Below are positions 42,478 to 51,065 of a stretch of 64,000 nt of DNA, in pieces. The first letter of the stretch is position 1; each line of letters opens with the position of its first letter. Source of the DNA: Nocardioides ochotonae. Lineage in GTDB: Bacteria; Actinomycetota; Actinomycetes; Propionibacteriales; Nocardioidaceae. The stretch lies in NCBI RefSeq assembly GCF_011420305.2, contig NZ_CP061769.1, forward strand, positions 3,831,001 to 3,895,000. The letters run 5' to 3'. A model generated the notes under the pieces. The model was not told the origin of the DNA and did no database searches. It saw only the letters and a program-made list of their open reading frames with translations. A program made the translations under genes and the position numbers.

Positions 42478-45400
42478 GTGAGCATGAGTCTTAATCTGGC
42501 GATGTCGGCACTCCTGGGTCTCGGCGTCCTGTCCAGCACCCCCGCGGCCGCCGACCCGGCCCAGCCCTCCCCCTCGGAGCCCGGGGCCGTCCGCATCGCC
42601 GAGGCCGACCCGCTCCTCGAGGAGTCGCAGAACGGCCGCAAGGCCATCCGGGAGCTCGGGGACCAGCTCCCCACTGCCGCCGCCCACAACGACATGGCGC
42701 CTGCCGAGCTGCGGACCCTGCTCCGCACCGACGACACGCTCTGGGTGGACCCCCAGGGTGCGCTCTTCTACGTCGACCCGGCCCCGGAAACGCTCGCCGA
42801 GGCGCCCAGCCCCCTCGTCGAGCTGCTGGCGCCGCTCGAGGAGACCTTCGCCCTGCACAGCAACCCGGGCGCGAACCTCACGATCCTCCTCGACTTCGAC
42901 GGCCAGACCGTCTCGAGCACGACCTGGAACAACCAGAACGGGCTCATCCCCGCCACCCATCCTGCCTGGGACCCCGCGTCGGACGGGCCTGGCTTCAGCG
43001 ACGGCGAGCGACGCATGATCCAGCAGGTCTGGGCGATGGTCGCGGAGGACTACGCGCCGTTCGGGGTCGACGTGACCACCGAGGACCCGGGGGACGCCGC
43101 GCTCGTCCGGACGTCGTCCACCGATGCGGAGTACGGCACGAGGGTGCTGATCACCCCCAGCGACGACGCGCACCTGACGCTCTGCTCCCGCTCCTGCGGT
43201 GGCGTCGCCTACGTGAACGTGTTCGACCGCATTGCGGCGACTCCCCTCTACCAGCCCGCCTGGGTCTTTCCCCAGGCGCTGGGTGGCTCGGCCAAGAACG
43301 TGGCCGAGGCCGCCACGCACGAGGCCGGCCACAACCTCGCCCTGAACCACGACGGCACCAGCACCCAGGGCTACTACGCGGGGCACGGCATCTGGGCGCC
43401 CATCATGGGCGTCGGCTACTCCGCCCCCCTCGCGCAGTGGAGCGCCGGCAGCTACCCCGACGCGAGCAACCCCCAGGACGACGTACGGATCCTGACCGGA
43501 CACCTCGGCGCCCGGTCCGACGAGGCACCCTCGTCGGTCTCCGCACCGGCGACGCTCCCCGCGGGCGAGGCCTTCGTCGGCACCGCCGACGACGTGGACA
43601 CCTACCTGCTCGGGACCTGCACTGCGGGCGCCGACGTCGTCGTGCGGACCGCCGACCTGGCCCCGAACCTCGACGTCCGCGCCGTGCTCCACGACGCGGC
43701 CGGCACCGAGCGGGCCTCCGCACAGCCGCGGTCGTCGTACGGCGACGGGACGACCGCCGCCGGCACGGGTGCCGCCCTCACCGTGCCCACCGCCGGCGAC
43801 GGCTGGGTGCTGGCCATCGACGGCGTCGGCCAGGACACCTGGACCACCGGCGGCTACGACGACTACGGCAGCCTCGGCGCCTACACCATCGAGGTCTCCG
43901 GCTGTGACGGCGAGACCGCCGCAGGTGCTCCCGGCACCCCACGCGACGTCGCCGCCACCAGCGCCGAGCGCACCCTGACGCTCACGTGGTCCGCACCCGA
44001 GACGCAGGGCGACGGCCCGGTCACCGGCTACCTGGTGACGCGCTCGGGATCCGCGGAGACGCAGACCCTCCCTGCCGATGCCCGCAGCCACACCTTCACC
44101 GGCCTCGAGGTCGGCACCACCTACCAGCTGTCCGTCCGCGCGGTCAACGGCACGGGGGCAGGCCAAGCCGTCACCGTGAACGCGACGACCGCCCCGCCCC
44201 CGCCTGCCACCCCGAGCGCTCCACGGCAGGTCACCGGCTCCTACGACCACGCCTCGGGCAAGATCCTGGCCTGGTGGGTCGAGCCGGAGACGACAGGGAC
44301 CGCGCCCATCACCGGGTACGCGATCCACCTCGACGGCGTGAACATCGGCCAGCTCGACCCGACCAGCCGCGGCGCCGAACTCACCCGCGCGGGCGGCTTC
44401 GCCGTGGGCTCGTACGTCGTGGGGATCGCTGCCCTGAACGCTGCGGGGTCCTCGCCCACCGCCTCGGTGACGATCCGGGTCGAGCCTCCGGCCAACGACG
44501 ACGTCGCGGCCGCCGAGGTGCTGCGCGGCACGAACGGGACGACCACGGGGAACAACGCCCTGGCCACCCGCGAGACCACCGACCCGGTGCCGCCGAGCGC
44601 CTACGGCGCAGGCGGGTTCTCGGTCTGGTACGCGTGGACCCCCTCCAGCGATGGCACGATGACCGTGTCGACCTCAGGGGGTGCCGACAACAGGGACACC
44701 ACCCTCGCCGCCTACACCGGGACGCCGGGCGCGCTCGAGGAGGTGGCCGGCAACGACGACGACGACGCGCGTTTCCATGCCCGGATCACGTTCGAGGCCC
44801 GTGCTGGAACCCGCTACCTCCTCGCCGTCGACGGGTTCTCCACGGCCGGCGGCACCGGTCCCTTCGTCCTGGCCTGGGACCAGGTCGTGGCCACCCCGCC
44901 GTCCGCCCCGGAGCGGGTCCGGGCGGTGCGCGGCGACCAGTCCGCGACCGTGTCCTGGGACCCGGCGGGAGCCAACGGATCCCCGGTCACCGGCTACACG
45001 GTCGTCGCACGCACCGCGGGCAGCCTCGACCGCACGGTGAGCGTCGACGGGAGCACCACGACCACCGTGTTCACGGGACTGACCAACGGCGCGGCGTACA
45101 CCTTCACCGTCACCGCGACCAACGCCGTCGGCGGCTCCCTCCCGTCGACCCCGTCCAACGAGGTCACCCCCGCCGGCATCCCCACCACCGTCGCGAAGCC
45201 CACCGCCGTCCGCGGCGACCGGTCCGCGACCGTGTCCTGGAACCCCGCCACCGGCAACGGATCGCCGATCACCGGCTACACGGTCCTCGCCACCCCTGGC
45301 GCCCACACCAAGACCGTGGACGCCAGCAGCCGCGCCACCACCATCACCGGGCTGACCAACGGCACCGCCTACACCTTCACCGTCACCGCGACCAACGCCA

Positions 45401-46554
45401 TCGGCGACTCCATCCCCTCGGCCGTCTCCAACGAGGTGACCCCCGCCGGCGTCCCCACCACCGTCGCGAAGCCCACCGCCGTCCGCGGCGACCGGTCCGC
45501 GACCGTCTCCTGGGACCCGGCTGGAGCCAACGGATCCCCGGTCACCGGCTACACGGTCACCGCCCTCACGGCAGGCAAGCCCGACCGCACGGTCAGCGTC
45601 GACGGGAGCACCACGACCACTGTCCTCACCGGGCTGACCAACGGCGCGGCGTACACCTTCACCGTCACCGCCACCAACGCCGTCGGCGACTCCGCCCCCT
45701 CGGCTGCCTCCAACGGCGTCACTCCCGCCGGCATCCCCACCGCGGTGACCACGCCCACCGCCGTCCGCGGCAACCAGTCCTCGGTCGTCTCCTGGGCCCC
45801 CGCCACCGGCAACGGGTCACCCATCACCAGCTACACGGTCCTCGCCACCCCCGGCGACCACACCGCGACCGTCGATGCCGCCACCCGCACCACCACCATC
45901 ACCGGGCTGAGCAACGGCACCGCCTACACCTTCACCGTCACCGCGACCAACGCCATCGGCGACTCCATCCCCTCGGCCCCGTCCAACGAGGTCATCCCCG
46001 CCGGCATCCCCAGCACCGTCACCACGCCCACCGCCGTCCGCGGCGACCGCTCGACGACCGTCTCCTGGGACCCGGTCGCCGGCAACGGTTCCCCGGTCAC
46101 CGGCTACACGGTCACCGCGCGCACGACAGGCAAGCCCGACCGCACGGTGAGCGTCGAGGCGAGCGCCACGACCGCCGTGTTCACCGGGCTGACCAACGGC
46201 TCGGCGTACACCTTCACCGTCACCGCGAGCAACACCCTCGGCGACTCGATCCCCTCGGCCCCGTCCGTCGTGGTCGTGCCGGCCGGGAAGCCGACAACCA
46301 CTCCGAAGCCGACGGTCTCCCTCAAGGGTCGCGTCGCGACGATCCGGTGGCGTCCCGCCTCGGGCAACGGGCTGCCCGTCCTCCGCTACGTCGTCCAGCG
46401 GATCGGCGGCCCGCGTACGACGAGCTCGACCTCGCCGCGCAAGGTCGTCTTCCGCGGCCTGCAACCCGGCGTCCACCGGTTCCGCGTGACCGCGGTGAAC
46501 GCCCTCGGGAAGGGGAAGCCGAGCGCGCCGGTGCGCGTCCGGATCCGCCGGTAG
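42478..46554 (+). CDS. Secreted metalloprotease with eight fibronectin-III domains
   Basis: 1358 residues. Signal peptide at 1-26 (ending TPAAA). Catalytic domain about 130-350 with HEAGHNLALNHDG (His281, Glu282, His285, His291), a metzincin-like zinc site, and CSRSCGG ahead of it. A beta-sandwich (about 360-480), two FnIII domains (about 485-670), a PPC-like domain (about 675-815) and six more FnIII domains (about 820-1358) follow. FnIII domains 3-7 are close copies in an A-B-A-B-A order. The last ends in a basic tail (VRVRIRR). It probably degrades or binds extracellular protein or polymer. Confidence 0.9.
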   Translation: MSMSLNLAMSALLGLGVLSSTPAAADPAQPSPSEPGAVRIAEADPLLEESQNGRKAIRELGDQLPTAAAHNDMAPAELRTLLRTDDTLWVDPQGALFYVDPAPETLAEAPSPLVELLAPLEETFALHSNPGANLTILLDFDGQTVSSTTWNNQNGLIPATHPAWDPASDGPGFSDGERRMIQQVWAMVAEDYAPFGVDVTTEDPGDAALVRTSSTDAEYGTRVLITPSDDAHLTLCSRSCGGVAYVNVFDRIAATPLYQPAWVFPQALGGSAKNVAEAATHEAGHNLALNHDGTSTQGYYAGHGIWAPIMGVGYSAPLAQWSAGSYPDASNPQDDVRILTGHLGARSDEAPSSVSAPATLPAGEAFVGTADDVDTYLLGTCTAGADVVVRTADLAPNLDVRAVLHDAAGTERASAQPRSSYGDGTTAAGTGAALTVPTAGDGWVLAIDGVGQDTWTTGGYDDYGSLGAYTIEVSGCDGETAAGAPGTPRDVAATSAERTLTLTWSAPETQGDGPVTGYLVTRSGSAETQTLPADARSHTFTGLEVGTTYQLSVRAVNGTGAGQAVTVNATTAPPPPATPSAPRQVTGSYDHASGKILAWWVEPETTGTAPITGYAIHLDGVNIGQLDPTSRGAELTRAGGFAVGSYVVGIAALNAAGSSPTASVTIRVEPPANDDVAAAEVLRGTNGTTTGNNALATRETTDPVPPSAYGAGGFSVWYAWTPSSDGTMTVSTSGGADNRDTTLAAYTGTPGALEEVAGNDDDDARFHARITFEARAGTRYLLAVDGFSTAGGTGPFVLAWDQVVATPPSAPERVRAVRGDQSATVSWDPAGANGSPVTGYTVVARTAGSLDRTVSVDGSTTTTVFTGLTNGAAYTFTVTATNAVGGSLPSTPSNEVTPAGIPTTVAKPTAVRGDRSATVSWNPATGNGSPITGYTVLATPGAHTKTVDASSRATTITGLTNGTAYTFTVTATNAIGDSIPSAVSNEVTPAGVPTTVAKPTAVRGDRSATVSWDPAGANGSPVTGYTVTALTAGKPDRTVSVDGSTTTTVLTGLTNGAAYTFTVTATNAVGDSAPSAASNGVTPAGIPTAVTTPTAVRGNQSSVVSWAPATGNGSPITSYTVLATPGDHTATVDAATRTTTITGLSNGTAYTFTVTATNAIGDSIPSAPSNEVIPAGIPSTVTTPTAVRGDRSTTVSWDPVAGNGSPVTGYTVTARTTGKPDRTVSVEASATTAVFTGLTNGSAYTFTVTASNTLGDSIPSAPSVVVVPAGKPTTTPKPTVSLKGRVATIRWRPASGNGLPVLRYVVQRIGGPRTTSSTSPRKVVFRGLQPGVHRFRVTAVNALGKGKPSAPVRVRIRR
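44927..46300 (+). repeat. Five near-identical FnIII repeats (A-B-A-B-A)
   Basis: Repeats start near 44927 (A1), 45205 (B1), 45474 (A2), 45757 (B2) and 46030 (A3), each about 270-280 bases. A units share KPDRTVSVDGSTTTT-type sequence; B units share LATPGxHxxTVDA. The two-domain AB unit of about 550 bases was duplicated as a block. Confidence 0.85.
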
Positions 46555-46597
46555 TGCGGACCCGGGGCCGGCGCGAGGGCCGTTGCAGCGGGTCGGC

Positions 46598-47752
46598 TCA
46601 GACCACCCGCTGCAGCGCCTCCGGCGTCAGGTCGGCCAGCGTCGGGTAGCCGTCCACGGCCATGACCAGGTCGGTCTCGGCCAGCAGCGAGCGGAGCACG
46701 TGGACGGCGCCGGGGACCCCGCCGAGCGCGAGCCCGTAGACGTAGGGCCGGCCGACGGCGACCGCGGTCGCGCCCAGCGCCAGCGCCTTGACCACGTCGG
46801 GGCCGGAGCGGACGCCGGAGTCGAAGATGACCGGCGCGCCGGCCGCCACCTCGACGACGCCCGGAAGCCACTGGAGCGCCGAGCCGCCGCCGTTGGCCTG
46901 CCGGCCGCCGTGGTTGGAGCAGTAGATCCCGTCGACGCCGTGGTCGAGGGCCCGGCGGGCGTCGTCGGGGTGGCAGATGCCCTTGAGCAGCAGCGGCAGG
47001 TCGGTCAGCGAGCGCAGCCAGGCCAGGTCGTCCCACGAGAGCGGGTTGCCGAACGTGCCGGCCCAGGTGAAGACCACGGTGCCCGGATCGGGATCCGGCC
47101 CGGTCATCGCCTGGAACACCGGGTCGGAGGTGTAGTTGGCCAGCGCCTTGCCGCGCAGCTGCGGGAAGTTTCCGCTGGCCAGGTCGCGCGGACGCCAGCC
47201 CGGCACCCAGGTGTCGAGGGTGACCACGATGCCGTCGTACCCCGCCTGCTCGGCTCGCGTGACCAGGCTCGCGGCGAGGTCGCGGTCCTTGGGCGTGTAG
47301 AGCTGGAAGTACGACGGGGTGTCGCCGGTGTGCGGGACGACCTCCTCGAACGGGTCGTTCATCAGCGTCGAGGCGATCATCGGTACGCCGGTCTGCGCCG
47401 ACGCCTGGGCGGTCGCGATGTCGCCGTGCCCGTCGGGCGTGCACAGGCCGATCACGCCGACCGGCGCCATCAGCAGCGGCGTCGGGAGCTTCTTGCCGAA
47501 GAGGTCGATCGAGAGGTCGCGCTCGGCTGCGCGGGTGAGCATCCGCGGCACCAGCGCCCAGCGTTGGAACGCCTCGACGTTGCCGCGCTGGGTCGACTCG
47601 TCCCCCGACCCGCCGGCGATGTAGCTGCGCAGCTCGGGCGGCATCGCCGCGAGCGCGTCCCGCTCGAGCTCGCCGTGGTCGAACGGCATCCGGGGCAGCA
47701 CCCCTTGGAGCGCCGCGAAGTAGAGCTCGATCTGGTAGTCCCCGTATGCCAT
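46598..47752 (-). CDS. FMN-dependent alpha-hydroxy-acid oxidase (lactate monooxygenase type)
   Basis: 384 residues, a single TIM barrel of the LldD/glycolate-oxidase family. The FMN and substrate residues are in LMAPVGVIGL, FQLYTPKDRD, VTLDTWVPGWRPRDL, LLLKGICHPDDA and CSNHGGRQANGG (with the catalytic His), then VIFDSGVRSGPDVVKALALGA. It oxidises a 2-hydroxy acid such as lactate, either to a keto acid or with decarboxylation. The longer loop between WVPGWRPRDL and the Lys strand is as in lactate 2-monooxygenases. ATG at 47752. Confidence 0.88.
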   Translation of the reverse strand: MAYGDYQIELYFAALQGVLPRMPFDHGELERDALAAMPPELRSYIAGGSGDESTQRGNVEAFQRWALVPRMLTRAAERDLSIDLFGKKLPTPLLMAPVGVIGLCTPDGHGDIATAQASAQTGVPMIASTLMNDPFEEVVPHTGDTPSYFQLYTPKDRDLAASLVTRAEQAGYDGIVVTLDTWVPGWRPRDLASGNFPQLRGKALANYTSDPVFQAMTGPDPDPGTVVFTWAGTFGNPLSWDDLAWLRSLTDLPLLLKGICHPDDARRALDHGVDGIYCSNHGGRQANGGGSALQWLPGVVEVAAGAPVIFDSGVRSGPDVVKALALGATAVAVGRPYVYGLALGGVPGAVHVLRSLLAETDLVMAVDGYPTLADLTPEALQRVV

Positions 47753-47759
47753 GCCGCGG

Positions 47760-47765
47760 ACCCTA
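47760..47765 (-). promoter_or_regulatory. Candidate -10 box for the hydroxy-acid oxidase gene
   Basis: TAGGGT on the minus strand, seven bases before the ATG at 47752, no ribosome site between. Confidence 0.45.
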
Positions 47766-47797
47766 ACCATCGCAAGCCGCTCGCGGGCGGAAGACAA

Positions 47798-47850
47798 AGG
47801 CGCGAGCCCGGCCTCCACGCTGCGTGAGGGGAGAAGTCGGGCTCGCGCCT
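47798..47850 (-). terminator. Terminator of the basic-protein gene
   Basis: A perfect 13-bp stem (47798-47810 with 47838-47850) whose loop can pair further, followed on the minus strand by a T-rich run (TTTGTCTT). It lies 62 bases after the basic-protein stop codon. Confidence 0.75.
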
Positions 47851-47912
47851 GCACACACCGATTAACCCGCGGCGGGGTCAGGTAAACCTCTGTGTCCGCC
47901 CCCTGGCCGGCG

Positions 47913-48569
47913 CTACGCCAGGTCGGAGGGGCGGCGGCGGAAGCGGGGGCGCGGCAGGGCGGCCACCACGCGCTGACGCGCCCGTCGTACGGCGTCCCGG
48001 ACGCGGCGGATCGGTGTGAGGACGAGCGCGCGCAGCCACCTGACGGGCGCCGCGAACAGGCGGGCGAAGAACCGGCCGACGGCACGCGCGGCCGCCCGCG
48101 CCCACCGCAGCGGCGCCAGGCAGGCCGCGCGGAGGGCCTGCAGGACTGGCCGCACCGCCGCGACCAGCCACCGGCGCACCGCCGCCCAGACCGCCGCTAT
48201 CCACTGGAACGGGCGCCGGAGCAGCCGGCCGAGCGCACGGAACGCCGCGAGCAGCCACCGCCACGGGGCGAGCAGCACCTTCTCGACCGCACGGACGACG
48301 GCGGCGCCCCACCTGGCGAGGAGCTCGGCCACCGGGCGCAGCAGGTCACGCAGCGCCCTCAGCAACCGCGCGATCGGCCGGAACAGCCAGGACACCGCGC
48401 GCCCCAGCGCGGCGAGCACCCGCGCCACGGCCCCGGCGATCGCCGCCACCACGCGGCGTACGCCACGGCCCACCCAGCGGAGCAGGTCCCACGCCCAGAC
48501 GAACGGCAGCAACGGCAGGCCCAGGACGACCTCGAGGCGCGAGGAACGGGTGTCACGGTGGTCATGCAT
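47913..48569 (-). CDS. Very basic protein of proline-separated amphipathic helices
   Basis: 218 residues, dominated by Arg, Ala, Leu, Trp and Val; hardly any Asp or Glu after residue 30. About eight units of 12-23 residues each begin with R/A-P and an aromatic or aliphatic residue: RPIARLLRALRDLL, APWRWLLAAFRALGRLL, RPFQWIAAVWAAVRRWL, APLRWARAAARAVGRFF and so on. In each, Arg and hydrophobics fall on opposite helix faces. The pattern suggests a protein that lies along the membrane, or binds nucleic acid. No family is recognised. A leaderless-type -10 box and a good terminator support it as a real gene. Confidence 0.65.
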   Translation of the reverse strand: MHDHRDTRSSRLEVVLGLPLLPFVWAWDLLRWVGRGVRRVVAAIAGAVARVLAALGRAVSWLFRPIARLLRALRDLLRPVAELLARWGAAVVRAVEKVLLAPWRWLLAAFRALGRLLRRPFQWIAAVWAAVRRWLVAAVRPVLQALRAACLAPLRWARAAARAVGRFFARLFAAPVRWLRALVLTPIRRVRDAVRRARQRVVAALPRPRFRRRPSDLA

Positions 48570-48576
48570 GCGCGGA

Positions 48577-48582
48577 AGTGTG
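48577..48582 (-). promoter_or_regulatory. Candidate -10 box for the basic-protein gene
   Basis: CACACT on the minus strand, seven bases before the ATG at 48569. Confidence 0.45.
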
Positions 48583-48626
48583 CCCCACGGACTCGCCGCT
48601 CGGTGCTGCCTTCCGGCGACGTCGCC

Positions 48627-49229
48627 TCAGGAAGCAGCCGTGGCCTTCCGTGCCAGGGTCACCAGCAGGTTCGCGTAGCCGAGCGCGTCGTCGATGGCCT
48701 TGTGCGTGTGCTCGACGTCGCCGAACCACGCGCCGGGAAGGGCGGAGGGCGACATCTCGGCTGCGGGGCGCCCCGTCACGGCCGCCGCGTAGCTGCGGAT
48801 GCAGAGTCCGGGCCCGTCGAACAGGTACTCCTCCTCGTACGGCCCCTGGAGGATGCCGTACCGGGTGAACCGGCGGAGGTAGTAGTCGATCCAGATGCCG
48901 TCGAAGGCCAGCGGCGAGGCGGCGAAGGTCTTCTCCCCGGGAAGCGACCTCACCCAGTCCGCATAGCGCGCCATGACCTCCGGCACCGGGCGCGGGTCGG
49001 TGGTCGCGGCGGCCCACACCTCGGGGATGGACTCGAACCACTCCAGCGTCTTCGCGTGCGGAGCGGCTCCCGGCAGCTCCTCCAGGACGGCCTCGAAACG
49101 GCCGTGCTCGGTGCCGTCGAGGGTGACCGCGACCGAGGCGAACGACCTCATCGAGTTCGGCCCCGGCCACGGGCCGTCGACCTCGATGTCCGTGACGACG
49201 TACACCCACTCATCGCGCGCTGCACTCAT
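48627..49229 (-). CDS. DEDDh-type 3'-5' exonuclease
   Basis: 200 residues. The first acidic pair is in VVTDIEVDGP (Asp14, Glu16), a middle Asp lies in FAASPLAFDGIWIDYYL, and HTHKAIDDAL holds the last His and Asp. This is the DEDDh pattern with a spacing like the small actinobacterial exoribonucleases of the Rv2179c type. Soluble and cytoplasmic. GGAAGGA lies nine bases before the ATG. It may work in RNA turnover; DNA cannot be excluded. Confidence 0.82.
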   Translation of the reverse strand: MSAARDEWVYVVTDIEVDGPWPGPNSMRSFASVAVTLDGTEHGRFEAVLEELPGAAPHAKTLEWFESIPEVWAAATTDPRPVPEVMARYADWVRSLPGEKTFAASPLAFDGIWIDYYLRRFTRYGILQGPYEEEYLFDGPGLCIRSYAAAVTGRPAAEMSPSALPGAWFGDVEHTHKAIDDALGYANLLVTLARKATAAS

Positions 49230-49288
49230 GGCTCGCGATCCTTCCAGCCCGGTGCGGGCTGCGCGGGCGAACCGAGCTCGCGGCGTGA

Positions 49289-50488
49289 TCAGAGCTTCAC
49301 GGTCCCGCAGGTCCCCGTCTTCGGTCGGTGCTTGAGGGCCGCGGCGCCGCCGTTCGTGGAGTCGTACCAGACACCCTGCCCGGGCTTGAGGCCTGCCGTC
49401 GGGTTCGTGGCGAACAGGCAATAGTCCTGGCGCTTGGCCTTGCCGGGTGCACCCCAGAGCCGGACGGTGTTGCCCTCGCTGACGCGCACCTCCTCGAGCG
49501 GGCCACCGGCCTCGCCGGCGCGGGTGGGACGGATGCGCGTGCCGCGGTTGTCCACGAGCCAGGTCTCGACCGCCACGGCGGCGTTCTTCACGTCCGACTC
49601 CAGCGACATCATGAGCGCGGCCCGGGCGGCCTTGCGACGCTCGCGGTACTCCTCGGCGCCGTAACCGTGCTCGCGCATCACTCGGCCACAGGCACTGTCG
49701 GTCAGGCCGATGCCCTTGAACGACGCGACGCTGGGCCTCCCCAGGCCGGTCCCTGCCCACATCGGCTGCTTGCCGCCGAGCGACGCGACGTTCTGCTGCG
49801 CGGTGCAGTACCCGGCCCCCTTCGTGGGCGCCGTGTACAGGGCCTCGCTCAGGCCGGTCCTCTGAAGCCGGCGGTTGACCCACTTCCGGTTCGGCAGGAC
49901 GCCGTTGTCCTCGCGGTAGTCGTGGATGACCTCGATGTTGTGCATCAGGTCGTCCCACATGAACTGCTGCACCTCGATGCCGGTGATCGGAACCGATCGC
50001 TTCGCGGCGCCACCGTCGAGGCTGGGGCCGGATCCCTCTGCGTCGCGCGCCACGGCGCCACACCCGCCCTCTCCGGCGTCGGCGACGTCGTCGAGGTTCG
50101 CCTTGATCGGCTCCTCCAGCCCGGTGCCCACGACGTAGTACTCGTCGTCGCCGAGGCCCGCCTGGGGGTGGGAGGCGATCAGGCAGTAGCCCCGCCCCTC
50201 GGTGGCCTTGCCGTAGACGATCTCGGTGCGCCCGGTGCGCTGGAGACGGTGCTCGGCCCACCTCGCCGCAGGAGCGGCGGCGTCGGGGTGCTCGGAGATC
50301 CACGCCTCGATGCGCTCGGCGCTGACCGACAGGTCGTGAAGGACCAGCGCCTGCCCGAGCCTCGTTCCGGCGAGGTCACCCGCGGCGCCCGCTGGTGCGG
50401 CCACAGCGGGAAGTGGTGCCGCCGCCGCTGCGGTGGACAGAGAGATGACCGCGGTGGCGAGGACCGCTGCGCTCCGGCGAAGCTCCAT
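49289..50488 (-). CDS. Secreted protein with three pilin-like head domains
   Basis: 399 residues. Signal peptide at about 1-30 (AVLATAVISLSTAAAAAPLPAVAA). Three related domains follow. Each has a helix with a Val-Glu-x-Trp or matching pattern (AERIEAWISEHP; NIEVIHDYREDNG; AAVAVETWLVDNRG), a strand with YC (YCLIA, YCTAQ, YCLFA) and a second Cys in a Gly-Cys-Gly end (GGCG, SACG, GTCG). This is the layout of the globular part of actinobacterial type IV pilins, including the ending WYDSTNGG, but the pilin N-terminal helix is missing. Function unknown; perhaps a soluble relative of a pilin. It diverges from the acylase. Confidence 0.65.
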   Translation of the reverse strand: MELRRSAAVLATAVISLSTAAAAAPLPAVAAPAGAAGDLAGTRLGQALVLHDLSVSAERIEAWISEHPDAAAPAARWAEHRLQRTGRTEIVYGKATEGRGYCLIASHPQAGLGDDEYYVVGTGLEEPIKANLDDVADAGEGGCGAVARDAEGSGPSLDGGAAKRSVPITGIEVQQFMWDDLMHNIEVIHDYREDNGVLPNRKWVNRRLQRTGLSEALYTAPTKGAGYCTAQQNVASLGGKQPMWAGTGLGRPSVASFKGIGLTDSACGRVMREHGYGAEEYRERRKAARAALMMSLESDVKNAAVAVETWLVDNRGTRIRPTRAGEAGGPLEEVRVSEGNTVRLWGAPGKAKRQDYCLFATNPTAGLKPGQGVWYDSTNGGAAALKHRPKTGTCGTVKL

Positions 50489-51065
50489 GTGCGTGGTGCA
50501 CCCTTCAGCTGTGAGTCCCCGCGCCCGTGGTGGTGCGGGCCAGACCCAGTGGACGGACGAAAGGCATGCGGGGGCCACGCCACGCTCGCCGTCAGCTGCT
50601 GACCCGCGCCGAGGTGTTCCTGCTCTACTTGGGTCCCCGCGACGACGTCCGGTGGGCACCGCCAGCCTCGGGGTGAGCCCCCTCGTCCTGGCGGTCACCA
50701 GCGTCGCACTGGTAACCGTGCCGGTCGTGTACCAGCTGCCGCTCGAGAAGTACGCCGGGCCGTTGACGATCAACCGTGGCCGGCGACGTTCGACCGGCTG
50801 GCGGACAGAAGTCACCGACCGGCTGGGGAAGCGCGTGGTCGTCACCGTCGACGCGGACGACCTTCTCCAGCTGTCTGCTCTTCAGCGGCACGTACCCGGC
50901 TAGATCTTCGCCCGTCGCCAGTCCCCCGACTCGACTGCCATCGGCCTTGAGCGTCCCAGTCAGCGGAACTCGCCGGCCGACCCGTGCGCGGCCACACCTA
51001 CCCTGCGCAACATTGTGACGCAACTCACATCTGCGCCTTGGGCGTGACTACGCATTGGAGGCGTG
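50489..51065. other. Intergenic stretch of 577 bases
   Basis: Between two divergent secreted-protein genes. It holds their promoters and one weak open frame (see 50652). No repeat, RNA gene or hairpin with a T-run is visible. Confidence 0.5.
50652..50903 (+). CDS. Doubtful short open frame with one hydrophobic helix
   Basis: 83 residues from a GTG. One hydrophobic stretch (PLVLAVTSVALVTVPVVYQ) then a soluble tail (TDRLGKRVVVTVDADDLLQL). No ribosome site and no recognised family. It could be a small membrane protein, the remnant of one, or chance in GC-rich DNA. The opposite strand is open too. Confidence 0.25.
   Translation: MGTASLGVSPLVLAVTSVALVTVPVVYQLPLEKYAGPLTINRGRRRSTGWRTEVTDRLGKRVVVTVDADDLLQLSALQRHVPG

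Noticed and set aside
44927-46300. Regular repeats that might suggest a CRISPR array
   Set aside because: Units are about 275 bases, in frame, and encode FnIII domains.
47892-49424. Plus-strand open frame of 510 residues opposite the basic protein and exonuclease
   Set aside because: It crosses two genes on the other strand; no motif. It does, however, leave some doubt about the basic protein, noted there.
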